A DNA stretch of 64,000 nt from Bradyrhizobium sp. CCGB01 (GTDB taxonomy: Bacteria; Pseudomonadota; Alphaproteobacteria; Rhizobiales; Xanthobacteraceae). The notes below the pieces were generated by a model, which was not told the origin of the DNA, did not search any database, and saw only the letters and a program-made list of their open reading frames with translations. The position numbers and the translations under genes were made by a program. Where the stretch lies: contig NZ_JANADK010000001.1 of NCBI RefSeq assembly GCF_024199795.1, positions 5,208,001 through 5,272,000 of the forward strand, written 5' to 3'. Positions 46,950 to 55,663 of the stretch are shown piece after piece (position 1 is the first letter of the stretch; each line of letters begins with the position of its first letter).

Positions 46950-47420
46950 CGGCCGAGGGGCGGATCGCGATCGTCACGAACGCGGGATGGGACGTGGTGG
47001 ACGCAGGCGGCGTCGGCGCGAAGGTGGTTTGCAGGGGCGGGTCACACCGTGAGCAGGCGCCGCGCGCACACGACCGGTGCAGCCTGCCTACGGCAAAATC
47101 GTGTGGTCCTGGCGCCCGGGGCCTGTGTGCCAAGTCTTGCGGTGATGCGTGCGGCCCGACCGGGTCCGCAACATCAGCCATCGGCAAGGCGACGGGGGCA
47201 ATAGTGCATCGCTCCCCGGGGAGAGCACGACATAAGCCGTCAACCCACTGCGCAGGGAAGGCCGGATGTTTGGCTTAACCTGTATGCCGCTGTGCATCAC
47301 TTCCAGCGCATTTCGCGCACAGCGGACCGCGGGTGCCCGCCGGCACCCGGCCTTCCCTGCGCCCTCGGCACTTTCGGGGGCTGCGACCGAAGCAAAGCTC
47401 GGGCACGACGTGCCGCGAGG
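46950..47420. repeat. Degenerate copy of a large dispersed repeat
   Basis: Includes CGGATCGCGATCGTCACGAA, GGCGCGAAGGTGGTTTGCAG, AAATCGTGTGGTCCTGGCGC, CATAAGCCGTCAACCCACTG and the palindromic GCGCAGGGAAGGCCGG...CCGGCCTTCCCTGCGCC pair. This order is, as far as I recall, typical of a long repeat found many times in Bradyrhizobium. It accounts for most of the approximately 990 bases without a gene between 46710 and 47696; the remainder (47421-47696) shows nothing. Confidence 0.6.
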
Positions 47421-47696
47421 ATGCGCAAGGGTGCCCACAAGCGGACCCGAACGTCGGTTAGAACATATCAGGAACACAATCTTCACGAAAGCCGCATCTG
47501 AGAAACATACAGAAACACATAGAAACAGACTCAATATGCGTCACTTGGGTGAACACTAAAATCTAAGATTGTGGGCAAGAATCGCCTCAAGAAAACGTAG
47601 CTGCAAGACCGTCTGCTGGCATGAGGCCAGCCCCACCTCGCGACCCGGCAATGATTGGCGGAAGTCCGGGACCTTAAAAGCCGCGAGGAATGCGCG

Positions 47697-49778
47697 ATGG
47701 TATCAACGTATTTCGGTTACAACTACATCACGCGCAACCTCAAGCAGTCCCTGACGCGGGTCGAACAGCAAGCGGACGTGGCGCGGGAGGCCGCCTATTA
47801 CAAAGCCAACATCGGCAAGGTGAAGACCGTCGACGATTTCATGAAGGATTATCGCCTTTATCATTATGCGATGAAGGCATATGGCCTGGAAGACATGGCC
47901 TACGCCAAGGCCTTCATGAAGAAGGTGCTGGAGAGCGACCTCAACGACTCCAAGAGCTTCGTCAACAAGCTGGTCGACAAGCGTTACCAGGAGTTTGCCG
48001 CGGCGTTTTCCTTCAACGGCAGTGCGACGCCGGTTGCGCAATCGGAGAACCAGACCGACGAGATGATCGGCCTGTACACGGCGACCATGAAAAGCCAGGT
48101 CGACGCACTCGCCGACGACACGAATTACTACAACTCCAAAATCGGCGGCATCACCAGTGCAGACCAGCTGCTGAACGACGACCGTCTTCGCAATTATGTC
48201 TATTCGGCATTCGGGATCGACGAGAGCAAGTGGCCGCGTGACACCATAAGCCAGGTCCTGCGCAGCGATCCGTCCGATCCAAACAGCTACGTCAGCACCA
48301 CCTTCACCTCCCAGCTGACCGGCCTCAACGCCCAGCTTACGCAAGCCAAATCAGATGTGAACGCCACCAATACGAAGATCGCCGACTACACGGCCCAGCT
48401 CTCGCAACCGGGCGCAGACGTAGCCCAGTTGAACGTCCAGATCCTGGTCGAAAAATATCATCTGGAGACATATACGAAGAGCGTTTCCAGCCTCAACGAC
48501 CAGATCTCGACGATCGGCGAGTTCGTAGATCTGGCTGGCGCGTTCGAGTTTTCGGCTGACGGGTCGCTTCCGTCGGGTGTGCCCGCCCAGACGGCCGCAA
48601 ACATCACGCTCACCAAAAAACAGTTCGACGACAGCAAGTCCGCCGTCTATGCGGCGGCAAGCCCGCTGAGCGAAGCTGCGGCAATCAAGAATTTCAGAAA
48701 CGCCATCCTCAATATCAATTCAGTCCAGTCGCTCGTATCGACACCAGCCGTGTATGATTTTGCACTGGGCGCCGTCGGCCTCGATCCCAAACAGGTCTCG
48801 CAGGCTACCGTCAAGGCTGTCCTCGAAAGCGACCTCAGCGATCCCAAGAGCTACGTCTATACCCTCAAGGACAATCGGTACGTAGAGCTCGCGCGCGCCT
48901 TCAACTTCGACGCAAAGGGCAATCTGACGACCCCCCTGGTTGCTCAGGACCGGGCTGAAGTCCTCCAGATTGCGAAGGACTACGTCATTCAAGCGGTGAA
49001 GAGTGCAAGCACGGCGAGCACCCAGCAGCAGGCGGCCGTTCGGGCACAAGCCACCAAGGATGCGACGGACTATCAGGAGGCGATCGCAGGCATCGACAGC
49101 GTTTCCGATCTTCTTGCAAACCGGCCGATGGTCGATTTTATTCTCCTGGCCAAGGGTTTGGACCCCAGGAAGGTCAGCGACGATTTTCTCAAGAAGATCT
49201 TCGCATCCGACCTGAACGACAAGAAGAGCTTCGTGAACGCGCAGAGCGATCCTCGATTTGCCGAAATCGTGGCGTCGTTCAACTTCGACAGCAAGGGTAA
49301 CGTCGCGCGCCTGGCGATGATGGGTCCGCAGAAGCGGGATCAATTCCGGGAAACGCAGGCGAACTATCTCCAGCAAAGCCTGGAGCAGCAGCAGGGCGAT
49401 ACGAATCCCGGCGTGCGCCTGGCGCTCTATTTCCAGCGAAAGGCGGGAGAAATCACGTCCGCATACGACATCCTGGCCGACAAGGCGCTTTCGGAGGTGT
49501 TCAGGACCACCTTCAATCTGCCGGATTCGATGGCGGCGATGCCGATCGATCAGCAGGCCAAATTCGTGGACAAATTCATGAAGATCAAGGATCTGTCCGA
49601 TCCCGCGAAGGTCGAAAAGCTGCTGAGTCGTTTCTCCGCCATGTATGACGTCAAAAACAGCGAGAGCACCGGCCAGGGACAATCTCCCTTGCTCAATCTC
49701 TTTCAAGGATCGAGCTCCGGCATCTCGAGCATGAGTGAATCCACGTACCTGGCGATTGCCAAACTGCGTGCTCACTGA
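47697..49778 (+). CDS. Large DUF1217-type repeat protein
   Basis: A 693-residue protein. Five diverged copies of one unit of about 110-130 residues are visible, each with I-x-SxxDLLxDxRLxxYxxxAxGLD, then a helix, then SDLNDxKSFVNxLxDxRYxEFAxAFxFD. Examples: VDDFMKDYRLYHYAMKAYGL, ITSADQLLNDDRLRNYVYSA, INSVQSLVSTPAVYDFALGA, IDSVSDLLANRPMVDFILLA. Long helices (VEQQADVAREAAYYKANIGK, LNAQLTQAKSDVNATNTKIA) separate the copies. Matches the DUF1217 family, usually located among flagellar genes in rhizobia. Here it stands alone, flanked by degenerate repeats. No signal peptide; possibly a flagellar-type secretion substrate. Confidence 0.8.
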   Translation: MVSTYFGYNYITRNLKQSLTRVEQQADVAREAAYYKANIGKVKTVDDFMKDYRLYHYAMKAYGLEDMAYAKAFMKKVLESDLNDSKSFVNKLVDKRYQEFAAAFSFNGSATPVAQSENQTDEMIGLYTATMKSQVDALADDTNYYNSKIGGITSADQLLNDDRLRNYVYSAFGIDESKWPRDTISQVLRSDPSDPNSYVSTTFTSQLTGLNAQLTQAKSDVNATNTKIADYTAQLSQPGADVAQLNVQILVEKYHLETYTKSVSSLNDQISTIGEFVDLAGAFEFSADGSLPSGVPAQTAANITLTKKQFDDSKSAVYAAASPLSEAAAIKNFRNAILNINSVQSLVSTPAVYDFALGAVGLDPKQVSQATVKAVLESDLSDPKSYVYTLKDNRYVELARAFNFDAKGNLTTPLVAQDRAEVLQIAKDYVIQAVKSASTASTQQQAAVRAQATKDATDYQEAIAGIDSVSDLLANRPMVDFILLAKGLDPRKVSDDFLKKIFASDLNDKKSFVNAQSDPRFAEIVASFNFDSKGNVARLAMMGPQKRDQFRETQANYLQQSLEQQQGDTNPGVRLALYFQRKAGEITSAYDILADKALSEVFRTTFNLPDSMAAMPIDQQAKFVDKFMKIKDLSDPAKVEKLLSRFSAMYDVKNSESTGQGQSPLLNLFQGSSSGISSMSESTYLAIAKLRAH

Positions 49779-49794
49779 TGATCGCGCGCCGATC

Positions 49795-50655
49795 CTAGCC
49801 TAACACCTCGAGCACCAGCTCCATGGTCATCAGCACAGGATTGTCGCCGCGGATCAAACGGCCCTCCGCAATGCCGCCGGTGTAGTCGATCAGGGCAACA
49901 TCGAGCGCGGCTTCCAGCGCGCCGGAAGCTCCCGGCGCGATCACGCCGGCCGTTATCGCAAGCTCCGTCGCGAACGGTACGGTCACGCCGCCATGGGTGA
50001 AGCGCGCGCCGATGGTCGAGCCGACTCCGCCGTGGATCTTCGCACGCGCGATGCCGTGCGCGCGGCAGAACGCTTCGAGACAGCCGGCAAAATCCTGATT
50101 GGGACGCAGCCGCAGTGCGAAGGCGCGGCTGGTGGCGCGCGCGCCGGTGCTCGCGGCCGCGACTGGCCCGAACAGCTTGAAATTGGTCTCCGGGTCAGGC
50201 TCGGCCGTGAACATCGCGCCATCGACGCCAAAGGCCTCGACCACGAACGGCTCGGCGACATCAGTCTCATCCGGCAGCATGTGGCCGCCGCTCGTCTTGC
50301 CGTCCGCCTCGGTCCACAGCCCATGGCAATGAAAGAACGGCGCGCCGTCGCGCGTGCCCAGCGTCATGCTGCCGAGCCTGGTGCGCGTCACGCCGCTAGG
50401 GCGGAAAGTGTCGCTGTAGAACGCCGCGTTCTCAGCTGTCTTCGACAGCGCCGGCATCACGTATGCGAACGGTCCGAGCGCAGCGCTGCCAAAATTCAGC
50501 ACGCCGCCGGCAAACCCCTCCGCCGCAAAACCACGCCGCGCGGCTTCGAGCAGCGGCAGCCCTGCTTCGAGCCTGAACGCGAAGGCGCGCCCCCTCGCCT
50601 CCACCCATTGGATGCGCTCGCTGACTGGCGTGCCCGGCTGCTTGATACTCCGCAT
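49795..50655 (-). CDS. Tandem PPC/DUF296-domain protein
   Basis: A 286-residue protein made of two PPC-like domains, each with a beta sheet and an HCH or HGG metal/ligand motif. The first carries FRLEAGLPLLEAARRGFAAE, APFFHCHGLWTEADGKTSGG and HMLPDETDVAEPFVVEAFGV; the second has LRPNQDFAGCLEAFCRAHGI, ARAKIHGGVGSTIGARFTHG and ALIDYTGGIAEGRLIRGDNP. Single PPC proteins are DNA-binding or small-molecule-binding in plants and bacteria; the pairing in one chain is less usual. It starts 9 bases after the stop of an acyl-CoA ligase gene, so both probably act together. Confidence 0.8.
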   Translation of the reverse strand: MRSIKQPGTPVSERIQWVEARGRAFAFRLEAGLPLLEAARRGFAAEGFAGGVLNFGSAALGPFAYVMPALSKTAENAAFYSDTFRPSGVTRTRLGSMTLGTRDGAPFFHCHGLWTEADGKTSGGHMLPDETDVAEPFVVEAFGVDGAMFTAEPDPETNFKLFGPVAAASTGARATSRAFALRLRPNQDFAGCLEAFCRAHGIARAKIHGGVGSTIGARFTHGGVTVPFATELAITAGVIAPGASGALEAALDVALIDYTGGIAEGRLIRGDNPVLMTMELVLEVLG

Positions 50656-50664
50656 CGCGTACGC

Positions 50665-52272
50665 TCAGCCTGCCTGCTTCTTGTCGAGATCGAGCAGCCC
50701 GCGCGCCTCGAGCTCGTCACGCACCATGCGTTTTGGAATCTTGCCGTAACCGGATTTCGGCAAGGCCTCCCAGAAGAAGAAGCGCTTCGGCATCTTGTAG
50801 CGCGGCACCTTCGGCAACAGGAACGCCGCCATCTCCGCCTCACTCACGGGCTTCTCGCCTTCGCGCGCGACGCAGACGGCGACCCCGACCTCGCCCCAGG
50901 TCGCATCGGGCACGCCGAGCACGGCGACCTCGCCGACCGCGGGATGGGTCAGGATCTTTTCTTCGATCTCGCGCGGATAGATGTTGGAGCCGCCGGAGAT
51001 GTACATGTCGGAGGCACGTCCCGTGATATAGACGAACCCCTCCTCGTCCATGTGGCCGAGATCGCCGGTGCGGAACCAGCCGTTGCGGAACGCCTTCGCA
51101 TTGGCTTCGGGGTTGTCGTAATAGCCGGCAAGTACGGCAGGCCCGATCACGCAGATCTCGCCGCTCTGGTTGGCCGCGAGCTCGCGGCCCTCGTCATCCT
51201 GGATCGAGACCTGCATGCCGGTGCGCTCGAAGCCGCAGGTGCCGATCTTCGCGTACGGCCCGTCCTCGGGATCGTGGAGCGCCGCCGGCAGCACAGTGAT
51301 GTTGCCGGTGACCTCGCCGAGGCCGAAATATTGCACGATGACCTTGCCGAGCTTCTTCAGCGCGGCCTTCTGGTCCTCGCGATACATCGGCGCGCCGGCA
51401 TAGATCACGTGACGCAGCGAGGAGTGATCGTATTTATCCGCGGCGGGGTGCTCGACCATCATCTTCAGGATCGTCGGCACCGTGAAGAGATTGCTGACGC
51501 GATGGGCCTCGATCAGGCGGAAGGCCTCATCGATGTCGAATTTCTCGGTCGGCAGCAGCACGGTGCGCACGCCCCGCGCGGTCTGCACCAGCTGATGCAC
51601 GCCGGCGCCATGCGACAGCGGCGCCACCACCAGCGATGCGTCCTCTTCCGTGACGCCGGGGGTGAGATCGGCGAGATGGTTGGTGACGACAAAGCCCATC
51701 TGGCCATGGGTCAGCACCGCCGCCTTGGAGCGGCCCGTGGTGCCCGAGGTGAAGAAGAACCAGCAGGGATCGTCGTGCTCGACGTCGACGTTCGTAACGC
51801 TTGCGCCGGCTTGCGAAGCGATGGCATCGGCCACCGAGCGCTCCCCGAACGATGCCTTGCCGTCGATGCTCCATGTGAATTCCAGCGCGCCGCCCTTCAC
51901 GGCCGCGGCATGCTCGGGAAAATCGACGTGGCACAGAAACGCCTTGGCGCCGGAGGCCTGCGCGAGATAGGTGACCTCGTCCGGCATCAGGCGGAAATTG
52001 GTGGGGACCCAGACCGCACCGAGCCGGAACGCGGCGAACATCGAGAAGAACATCTCGTCGCCATTCTTGGAATGGACGAGGATGCGGTCACCCTTGACGA
52101 TGCCGCGCGCGGCGAGCGCAGCCGCCAGCGCCGAAACCTGCGCGTCGATCTCACGCCACGTCCAGGATTTGTCCCCCCAGACGAAACCGGAACGCGCCCC
52201 ATGCCGCCGCGCATTCTGCGTCAGCATGTGAGCGAGATTCATGACGCGGCGGGACATGCGCAGGGGCTGCAT
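50665..52272 (-). CDS. Acyl-CoA synthetase (AMP-binding)
   Basis: A 535-residue adenylate-forming ligase that activates a carboxylic acid as its CoA thioester. P-loop FFFTSGTTGRSKAAVLTHGQ near residue 178, A5 motif GLGEVTGNITVLP, and TGDLGHMDEEGFVYITGRASDMYISGGSNI in the C-terminal hinge (written in part: WFRTGDLGHMDEEGFVYITG). The last lysine-containing block is GYGKIPKRMVRDELEARGL. Closest in type to fatty- or aryl-acid ligases; the substrate is open. Start MQPLRMSRRVMNLAHMLTQN (52272). Operon with the downstream PPC-domain gene. Confidence 0.85.
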   Translation of the reverse strand: MQPLRMSRRVMNLAHMLTQNARRHGARSGFVWGDKSWTWREIDAQVSALAAALAARGIVKGDRILVHSKNGDEMFFSMFAAFRLGAVWVPTNFRLMPDEVTYLAQASGAKAFLCHVDFPEHAAAVKGGALEFTWSIDGKASFGERSVADAIASQAGASVTNVDVEHDDPCWFFFTSGTTGRSKAAVLTHGQMGFVVTNHLADLTPGVTEEDASLVVAPLSHGAGVHQLVQTARGVRTVLLPTEKFDIDEAFRLIEAHRVSNLFTVPTILKMMVEHPAADKYDHSSLRHVIYAGAPMYREDQKAALKKLGKVIVQYFGLGEVTGNITVLPAALHDPEDGPYAKIGTCGFERTGMQVSIQDDEGRELAANQSGEICVIGPAVLAGYYDNPEANAKAFRNGWFRTGDLGHMDEEGFVYITGRASDMYISGGSNIYPREIEEKILTHPAVGEVAVLGVPDATWGEVGVAVCVAREGEKPVSEAEMAAFLLPKVPRYKMPKRFFFWEALPKSGYGKIPKRMVRDELEARGLLDLDKKQAG

Positions 52273-52377
52273 CGGGCTTCCTCTTCGGCGGCGGACGGCA
52301 TGCCAGCCGCCCGCTCGTTTCAGCCCATTTATCGCCATCGCCACCGGCCCCGCAAGGCCGCCTGCCGCACAGCTGCC

Positions 52378-52875
52378 CTACGGCTGTTTGAACGCGAATG
52401 GCGTCGCCGTAATGGCCTTCTCCTTCCAGCAGGCCTGCGCACCAAAGCCGCCGCAATAGCTGCCGTGCAGATCGAAGCGAACGGTGCGCGCGGCGCCGCG
52501 CTTCATCGGCGGCGCCAAAATCTTGTAGCTGCGGACATAGCCATCGAACACGGGGCGCACGCTGCCATCGGGCAGAGTCACCAGGATGTTCATGACGCAG
52601 CCGCCGGTTCCGCAATAGGTGGTCTCGCGCTCCCCGCATTTGGTATCGCGAAAATCGACGATGTAGTCCTCACGGCCGTCCCCGGTCAGGTCGACCTTGC
52701 GCACCGTGTCCGCGGCAAAGGTCACTGGACCTCCATCCTGGCTCTCGCATTCGGCATTGGCATAGCGCAGCGCCTTCTGCACGCCGGGCGGATAATCGGA
52801 GGGATTGAAGGGCTTTGCCTCGTCGGCACGCGCAGCAGTGGCGAACAGAGCGAGCATGAGGATCAGATGGCGCAT
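52378..52875 (-). CDS. Secreted Cys-rich protein
   Basis: A 165-residue precursor with signal MRHLILMLALFATAARADEA. The mature part has VRKVDLTGDGREDYIVDFRD, a calcium-type DxTxDGxxD loop, then CGERETTYCGTGGCVMNILV and GSYCGGFGAQACWKEKAITA: six to eight Cys likely in disulfides. I believe it is a widespread rhizobial periplasmic protein of unknown function. Start at 52875 as it opens the signal sequence. Divergent from the lipoprotein gene at 52970. Confidence 0.72.
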   Translation of the reverse strand: MRHLILMLALFATAARADEAKPFNPSDYPPGVQKALRYANAECESQDGGPVTFAADTVRKVDLTGDGREDYIVDFRDTKCGERETTYCGTGGCVMNILVTLPDGSVRPVFDGYVRSYKILAPPMKRGAARTVRFDLHGSYCGGFGAQACWKEKAITATPFAFKQP

Positions 52876-52969
52876 GCGCGTTTGTCGCCGGCGCAGCTGC
52901 GATCGTTCGGGGAATTTTAAACATGATCGGCGCAACCTCGCTCAGTTCTTGCGTACAGAGTGCTGCATC

Positions 52970-53329
52970 ATGGTCAAAGCGCCCGCCTTCCTCCTGTTGT
53001 CGCTGGCGCTCGCCGGATGTGCCGTGGCCCCGCAAGCGCATCTCGCCTCCGATCCCGCCTTCAAGCCTGCGCTCTATGCCTGGGACGGCGCCGGCGAGGA
53101 TCCCAACAAGTCGCGTGCGGCGTCCGGGCCTGCGCGGACCGCTGGCCGATCCGAGCGCAACAGATCGCAAGCCGGACTTGAGCCCTATTCGAAGGAATGG
53201 TGGCAGGCGCAGGACAGCATCGAGGCCGAGCAGGACGCCAGGGTCAACCGCTCGCTCGTCATCTGCCAGGGCTGCCTCCGCCCGCAGCCGCAGCCCGAAG
53301 ATTCCAGGCTCGCCAAAGCAACCGATTGA
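52970..53329 (+). CDS. Small lipoprotein (119 aa)
   Basis: Starts MVKAPAFLLLSLALAGCAVA: a short signal with lipobox LALAGC, so Cys17 is probably lipidated. The rest is hydrophilic (HLASDPAFKPALYAWDGAGE, EPYSKEWWQAQDSIEAEQDA) and ends with NRSLVICQGCLRPQPQPEDS, a CxxC pair. Outer-membrane or periplasmic anchoring is likely. The ATG at 52970 gives the cleanest lipobox distance. Function unknown. Confidence 0.72.
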   Translation: MVKAPAFLLLSLALAGCAVAPQAHLASDPAFKPALYAWDGAGEDPNKSRAASGPARTAGRSERNRSQAGLEPYSKEWWQAQDSIEAEQDARVNRSLVICQGCLRPQPQPEDSRLAKATD

Positions 53330-53420
53330 ACCGAACCGCGGCTCCATCGGTCTACAGAGATACGCGCTGACGCAGGCCGTTCCGGCCTGTGGTCGCGCGC
53401 CATGCTCTCAGGGACATTCC

Positions 53421-53936
53421 ATGCTCACCCGTCGGACCTTCGTCGCCGCCTCTCTGCTTGCCACCGTCTCCCCCGCATTCGCCGTAATGCCTGTCTCCAG
53501 CGATCCCATCGCGATCCTGACCGCGATCTACACCCGCGCGGCCAAGGGCAAGGGCGACGGCGGCGGCGGCTTCGTCATCGAGAACAAGGCGGCCAAGGCG
53601 CAATATCTCTCCAAGGCGCTGGTCGCGCTGTGGGCCAGGGCGGACGCGCATACGCCGAAGGGCGACGTCGGGCCGGTCGATTTCGATCCCGTCACCAATT
53701 CGCAGGAACCGGACGTAAAATCGTTCAAGGTTGACGCCGAGAAGATCGAGGCCGACAAGGCGACGATCGCGGTGACCATCACCGGCCACCGCAACGACCG
53801 CAAACCCGCCGATCTGATCGTGCGTTACGACTTCGTGCGCGAGGCCAATAGCTGGCGGATCGACGACATCAAGGGCTCGTCCGACGGCGAGGCCTGGTCG
53901 ATCCGCAAGATGCTGACGGACTCGCTGAAGAGCTGA
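53421..53936 (+). CDS. DUF3828-type secreted protein
   Basis: A 171-residue precursor. Signal MLTRRTFVAASLLATVSPAF, cut near AFA-VM; its RR motif followed by hydrophobics resembles a Tat signal (LTRRTFVAA). The mature part: SDPIAILTAIYTRAAKGKGD, LSKALVALWARADAH, PVDFDPVTNSQEPDVKSFKV and VRYDFVREANSWRIDDIKGS, matching the DUF3828 pattern (helix pair, then an NTF2-like sheet). Periplasmic; function unknown. The small acetyltransferase-like gene starts 11 bases after it, a likely operon. Confidence 0.78.
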   Translation: MLTRRTFVAASLLATVSPAFAVMPVSSDPIAILTAIYTRAAKGKGDGGGGFVIENKAAKAQYLSKALVALWARADAHTPKGDVGPVDFDPVTNSQEPDVKSFKVDAEKIEADKATIAVTITGHRNDRKPADLIVRYDFVREANSWRIDDIKGSSDGEAWSIRKMLTDSLKS

Positions 53937-53947
53937 CCGGAGACGAC

Positions 53948-54223
53948 ATGAGCGACGTCATCGACAACAAGGACCATCACCGCTTCGAGCTTGAGGTCGA
54001 GGGCCATCTTGCGACCGAGCATTACAAGCTCGACGGCAATTTCATCACCTTCGAGCACACTGACGTCCCCAAGGAGCTCGGCGGCAAGGGCGTCGGCTCG
54101 AAACTGGTGCAAGGCGCACTCGACCACGTCCGCGCGGCCGGATTGAAACTGATCCCGGAATGCCCGTTCGTGAAGGCATGGATCGAGAAGCATCCGGAAT
54201 ACCAGGACCTGGTGAAGAGATGA
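53948..54223 (+). CDS. YjdJ-type GNAT-like protein, paralogue of 54933-55208
   Basis: A 91-residue short acetyltransferase-like protein (COG2388 type). Sheet YKLDGNFITFEHTDVPKELG leads to the pyrophosphate loop GGKGVGSKLVQGALDHVRAA, then LKLIPECPFVKAWIEKHPEY, the family C-terminus. The GxGxxSxLxxxAL pattern binds acetyl-CoA. It lacks the first strand pair of full GNAT enzymes. Follows the DUF3828 gene by 11 bases, in tandem with a paralogue about 700 bases on. Confidence 0.82.
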   Translation: MSDVIDNKDHHRFELEVEGHLATEHYKLDGNFITFEHTDVPKELGGKGVGSKLVQGALDHVRAAGLKLIPECPFVKAWIEKHPEYQDLVKR

Positions 54224-54228
54224 CGGCG

Positions 54229-54255
54229 CAGGCCCGCCGCAGCCAGGCGGGCCTG
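54229..54255. terminator. 10-bp hairpin between convergent genes
   Basis: CAGGCCCGCC/GGCGGGCCTG (54229-54238 with 54246-54255), a perfect stem with a 7-base loop, lying between the ends of the acetyltransferase-like gene and the SPW gene. No T run, so it is a weaker candidate. Confidence 0.45.
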
Positions 54256-54268
54256 CCGGTCTCTGAGG

Positions 54269-54667
54269 CTATTGCCCGTGCCTGAGCATGTCCTGGTCAC
54301 TCAGGTCCCAGTCCTGCCACAGCTGGAGCACGCCGAGGAGCACCACCACCGCGCCGAGGCTCGTATGATAGACGCGAAGATAGCCTTCGCCGGAATAGCC
54401 GATGACATAGGGCGAGGCGATGAGCCACAGCCCGATCAGTATTGTCGTCACCTCTTGCCAGCGCTGCAGCGCGACATATTCGAGCTGGCTGAGGCCAAAC
54501 ACGACAAGGCCGACCGCGACCGCATTCAGGATCATCATCTGGTGTCCGGCGATCGGCGGTTGTTCCTGGATGGGAAACCACGGCGAAACGACGATCAGTG
54601 CGCCGAGCAACATCCCGCACCAATCTTCCCACGTTCGATGAGTATTCAAGAAACCAAAGTCCGACAT
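54269..54667 (-). CDS. SPW-repeat membrane protein
   Basis: A 132-residue four-helix inner-membrane protein with two SPW repeats: RTWEDWCGMLLGALIVVSPW and RWQEVTTILIGLWLIASPYV. The repeats (W-D/E-x-x-x-x-x-x-G-x-x-x-x-x-SPW) pair two helices each. Function unknown. Starts MSDFGFLNTHRTWEDWCGML; lies between two paralogous acetyltransferase-like genes on the other strand. Confidence 0.8.
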   Translation of the reverse strand: MSDFGFLNTHRTWEDWCGMLLGALIVVSPWFPIQEQPPIAGHQMMILNAVAVGLVVFGLSQLEYVALQRWQEVTTILIGLWLIASPYVIGYSGEGYLRVYHTSLGAVVVLLGVLQLWQDWDLSDQDMLRHGQ

Positions 54668-54932
54668 AGTACCCTCCTACGACAGAGGCATACGTCTGCG
54701 GCTGGCGAACATGATACTCCGAACGTCTGGCAGCTCTGCCGGCCGCATTCAGGCGTATGTCCTTCAAAGGACGTGGCAATCGCCCTGGAACTTGCAAGGG
54801 CCGTATCGCGGATTATTTAGGATCTCCCGTTGCCGGGCAGCAGCTTGGCCCCCGCTGCCCTGGTCGCACCTTGGCAAGAGCCGGTGCTGGCGCCTAGATC
54901 AGGAGGCAGACAGCGCTTCGGAAGGATATTGC

Positions 54933-55208
54933 ATGGCGGCAACGGTACGGGACAACAAGGACAGCAGTCGCTTCGAGCTCGATGTCGGCAACGAAATCGC
55001 CTTCGCCAATTACCGGCTCACGCCGTCGGCCGTGATCATCACCCACACCGAGACGCCGCGCGCGCTCCGCGGCCGCGGCATTGCATCCGAGCTGATCAAG
55101 GGTGCGCTGGACCTGATCCGCCGCGACGGCAGGAAGGTGATCGCCGGCTGCGGCTTCGTCGTCGACTATCTCGACAGGCATCCGGAAGATGCGGACCTCG
55201 TCGCCTGA
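54933..55208 (+). CDS. YjdJ-type GNAT-like protein, second copy
   Basis: A 91-residue protein, MAATVRDNKDSSRFELDVGN, aligned with 53948-54223: the sheet (FANYRLTPSAVIITHTETP), then RALRGRGIASELIKGALDLI as acetyl-CoA loop, and KVIAGCGFVVDYLDRHPEDA. GGAAGGA upstream of the ATG supports the start. It has a Cys in AGCGF where the first copy has CPF. The two copies are separated by an opposed membrane protein gene. Confidence 0.82.
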   Translation: MAATVRDNKDSSRFELDVGNEIAFANYRLTPSAVIITHTETPRALRGRGIASELIKGALDLIRRDGRKVIAGCGFVVDYLDRHPEDADLVA

Positions 55209-55212
55209 ATGC

Positions 55213-55238
55213 AAAAGGGCCCGCGAGATCGCGGGCCC
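55213..55238 (-). terminator. Intrinsic terminator
   Basis: GGGCCCGCG-AGAT-CGCGGGCCC (55217-55225 with 55230-55238), 9 bp. On the minus strand it is followed by TTTTGC (55216-55211). It would end the DUF3597 transcript at 55262-55663. Confidence 0.75.
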
Positions 55239-55261
55239 CCGGCTTACGACCGAGCGATCGG

Positions 55262-55663
55262 TCAGTGCTTGATCTCGGGCGGGAGCTTGCCGCCATTGGC
55301 GGCGAGCTTGGACATCACCTGCTTGTGCAGCCAGACGTTCATGCTCGCGGAATCGTTGGTGTCGCCGCTATAGCCGAGCTCCTTGGCGAGATCCTTGCGC
55401 GCGGCGAGGCTGGAATCGATGTCGAGCGCCTTCATGAGGTCGACGATCGAGGTGCGCCATTCCAGCTTCTCGCCCTTGTGCGCGGCCACGGCCGCATCGA
55501 CGATCGCAGCAACGTCCACTGTCGACGCAGGCGCGCCGGCAGGCGCTGCTCCGCCCGGCGCGGCGCTAGCGGGCGCGCTGCCCGACGGTGCGCTGCCTGC
55601 AGGTGCGGCGGAAGCTGGATGGCTGCCGAAGATCGCGCCCATGATTTTCCCGAAAATGCTCAT
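55262..55663 (-). CDS. DUF3597-type protein
   Basis: A 133-residue protein: MSIFGKIMGAIFGSHPASAA, an Ala/Pro/Gly-rich linker, then VDVAAIVDAAVAAHKGEKLE, SIVDLMKALDIDSSLAARKD and LAKELGYSGDTNDSASMNVW, ending with HKQVMSKLAANGGKLP. Family members carry a LysM-like or KHL-type C-domain of unknown function. An upstream ATG at 55708 is less likely. Ends at the terminator at 55213-55238. Confidence 0.82.
   Translation of the reverse strand: MSIFGKIMGAIFGSHPASAAPAGSAPSGSAPASAAPGGAAPAGAPASTVDVAAIVDAAVAAHKGEKLEWRTSIVDLMKALDIDSSLAARKDLAKELGYSGDTNDSASMNVWLHKQVMSKLAANGGKLPPEIKH

Noticed and set aside
49993..52920. 975-codon plus-strand open frame
   Set aside because: Antisense of the PPC, acyl-CoA ligase and secreted protein genes.
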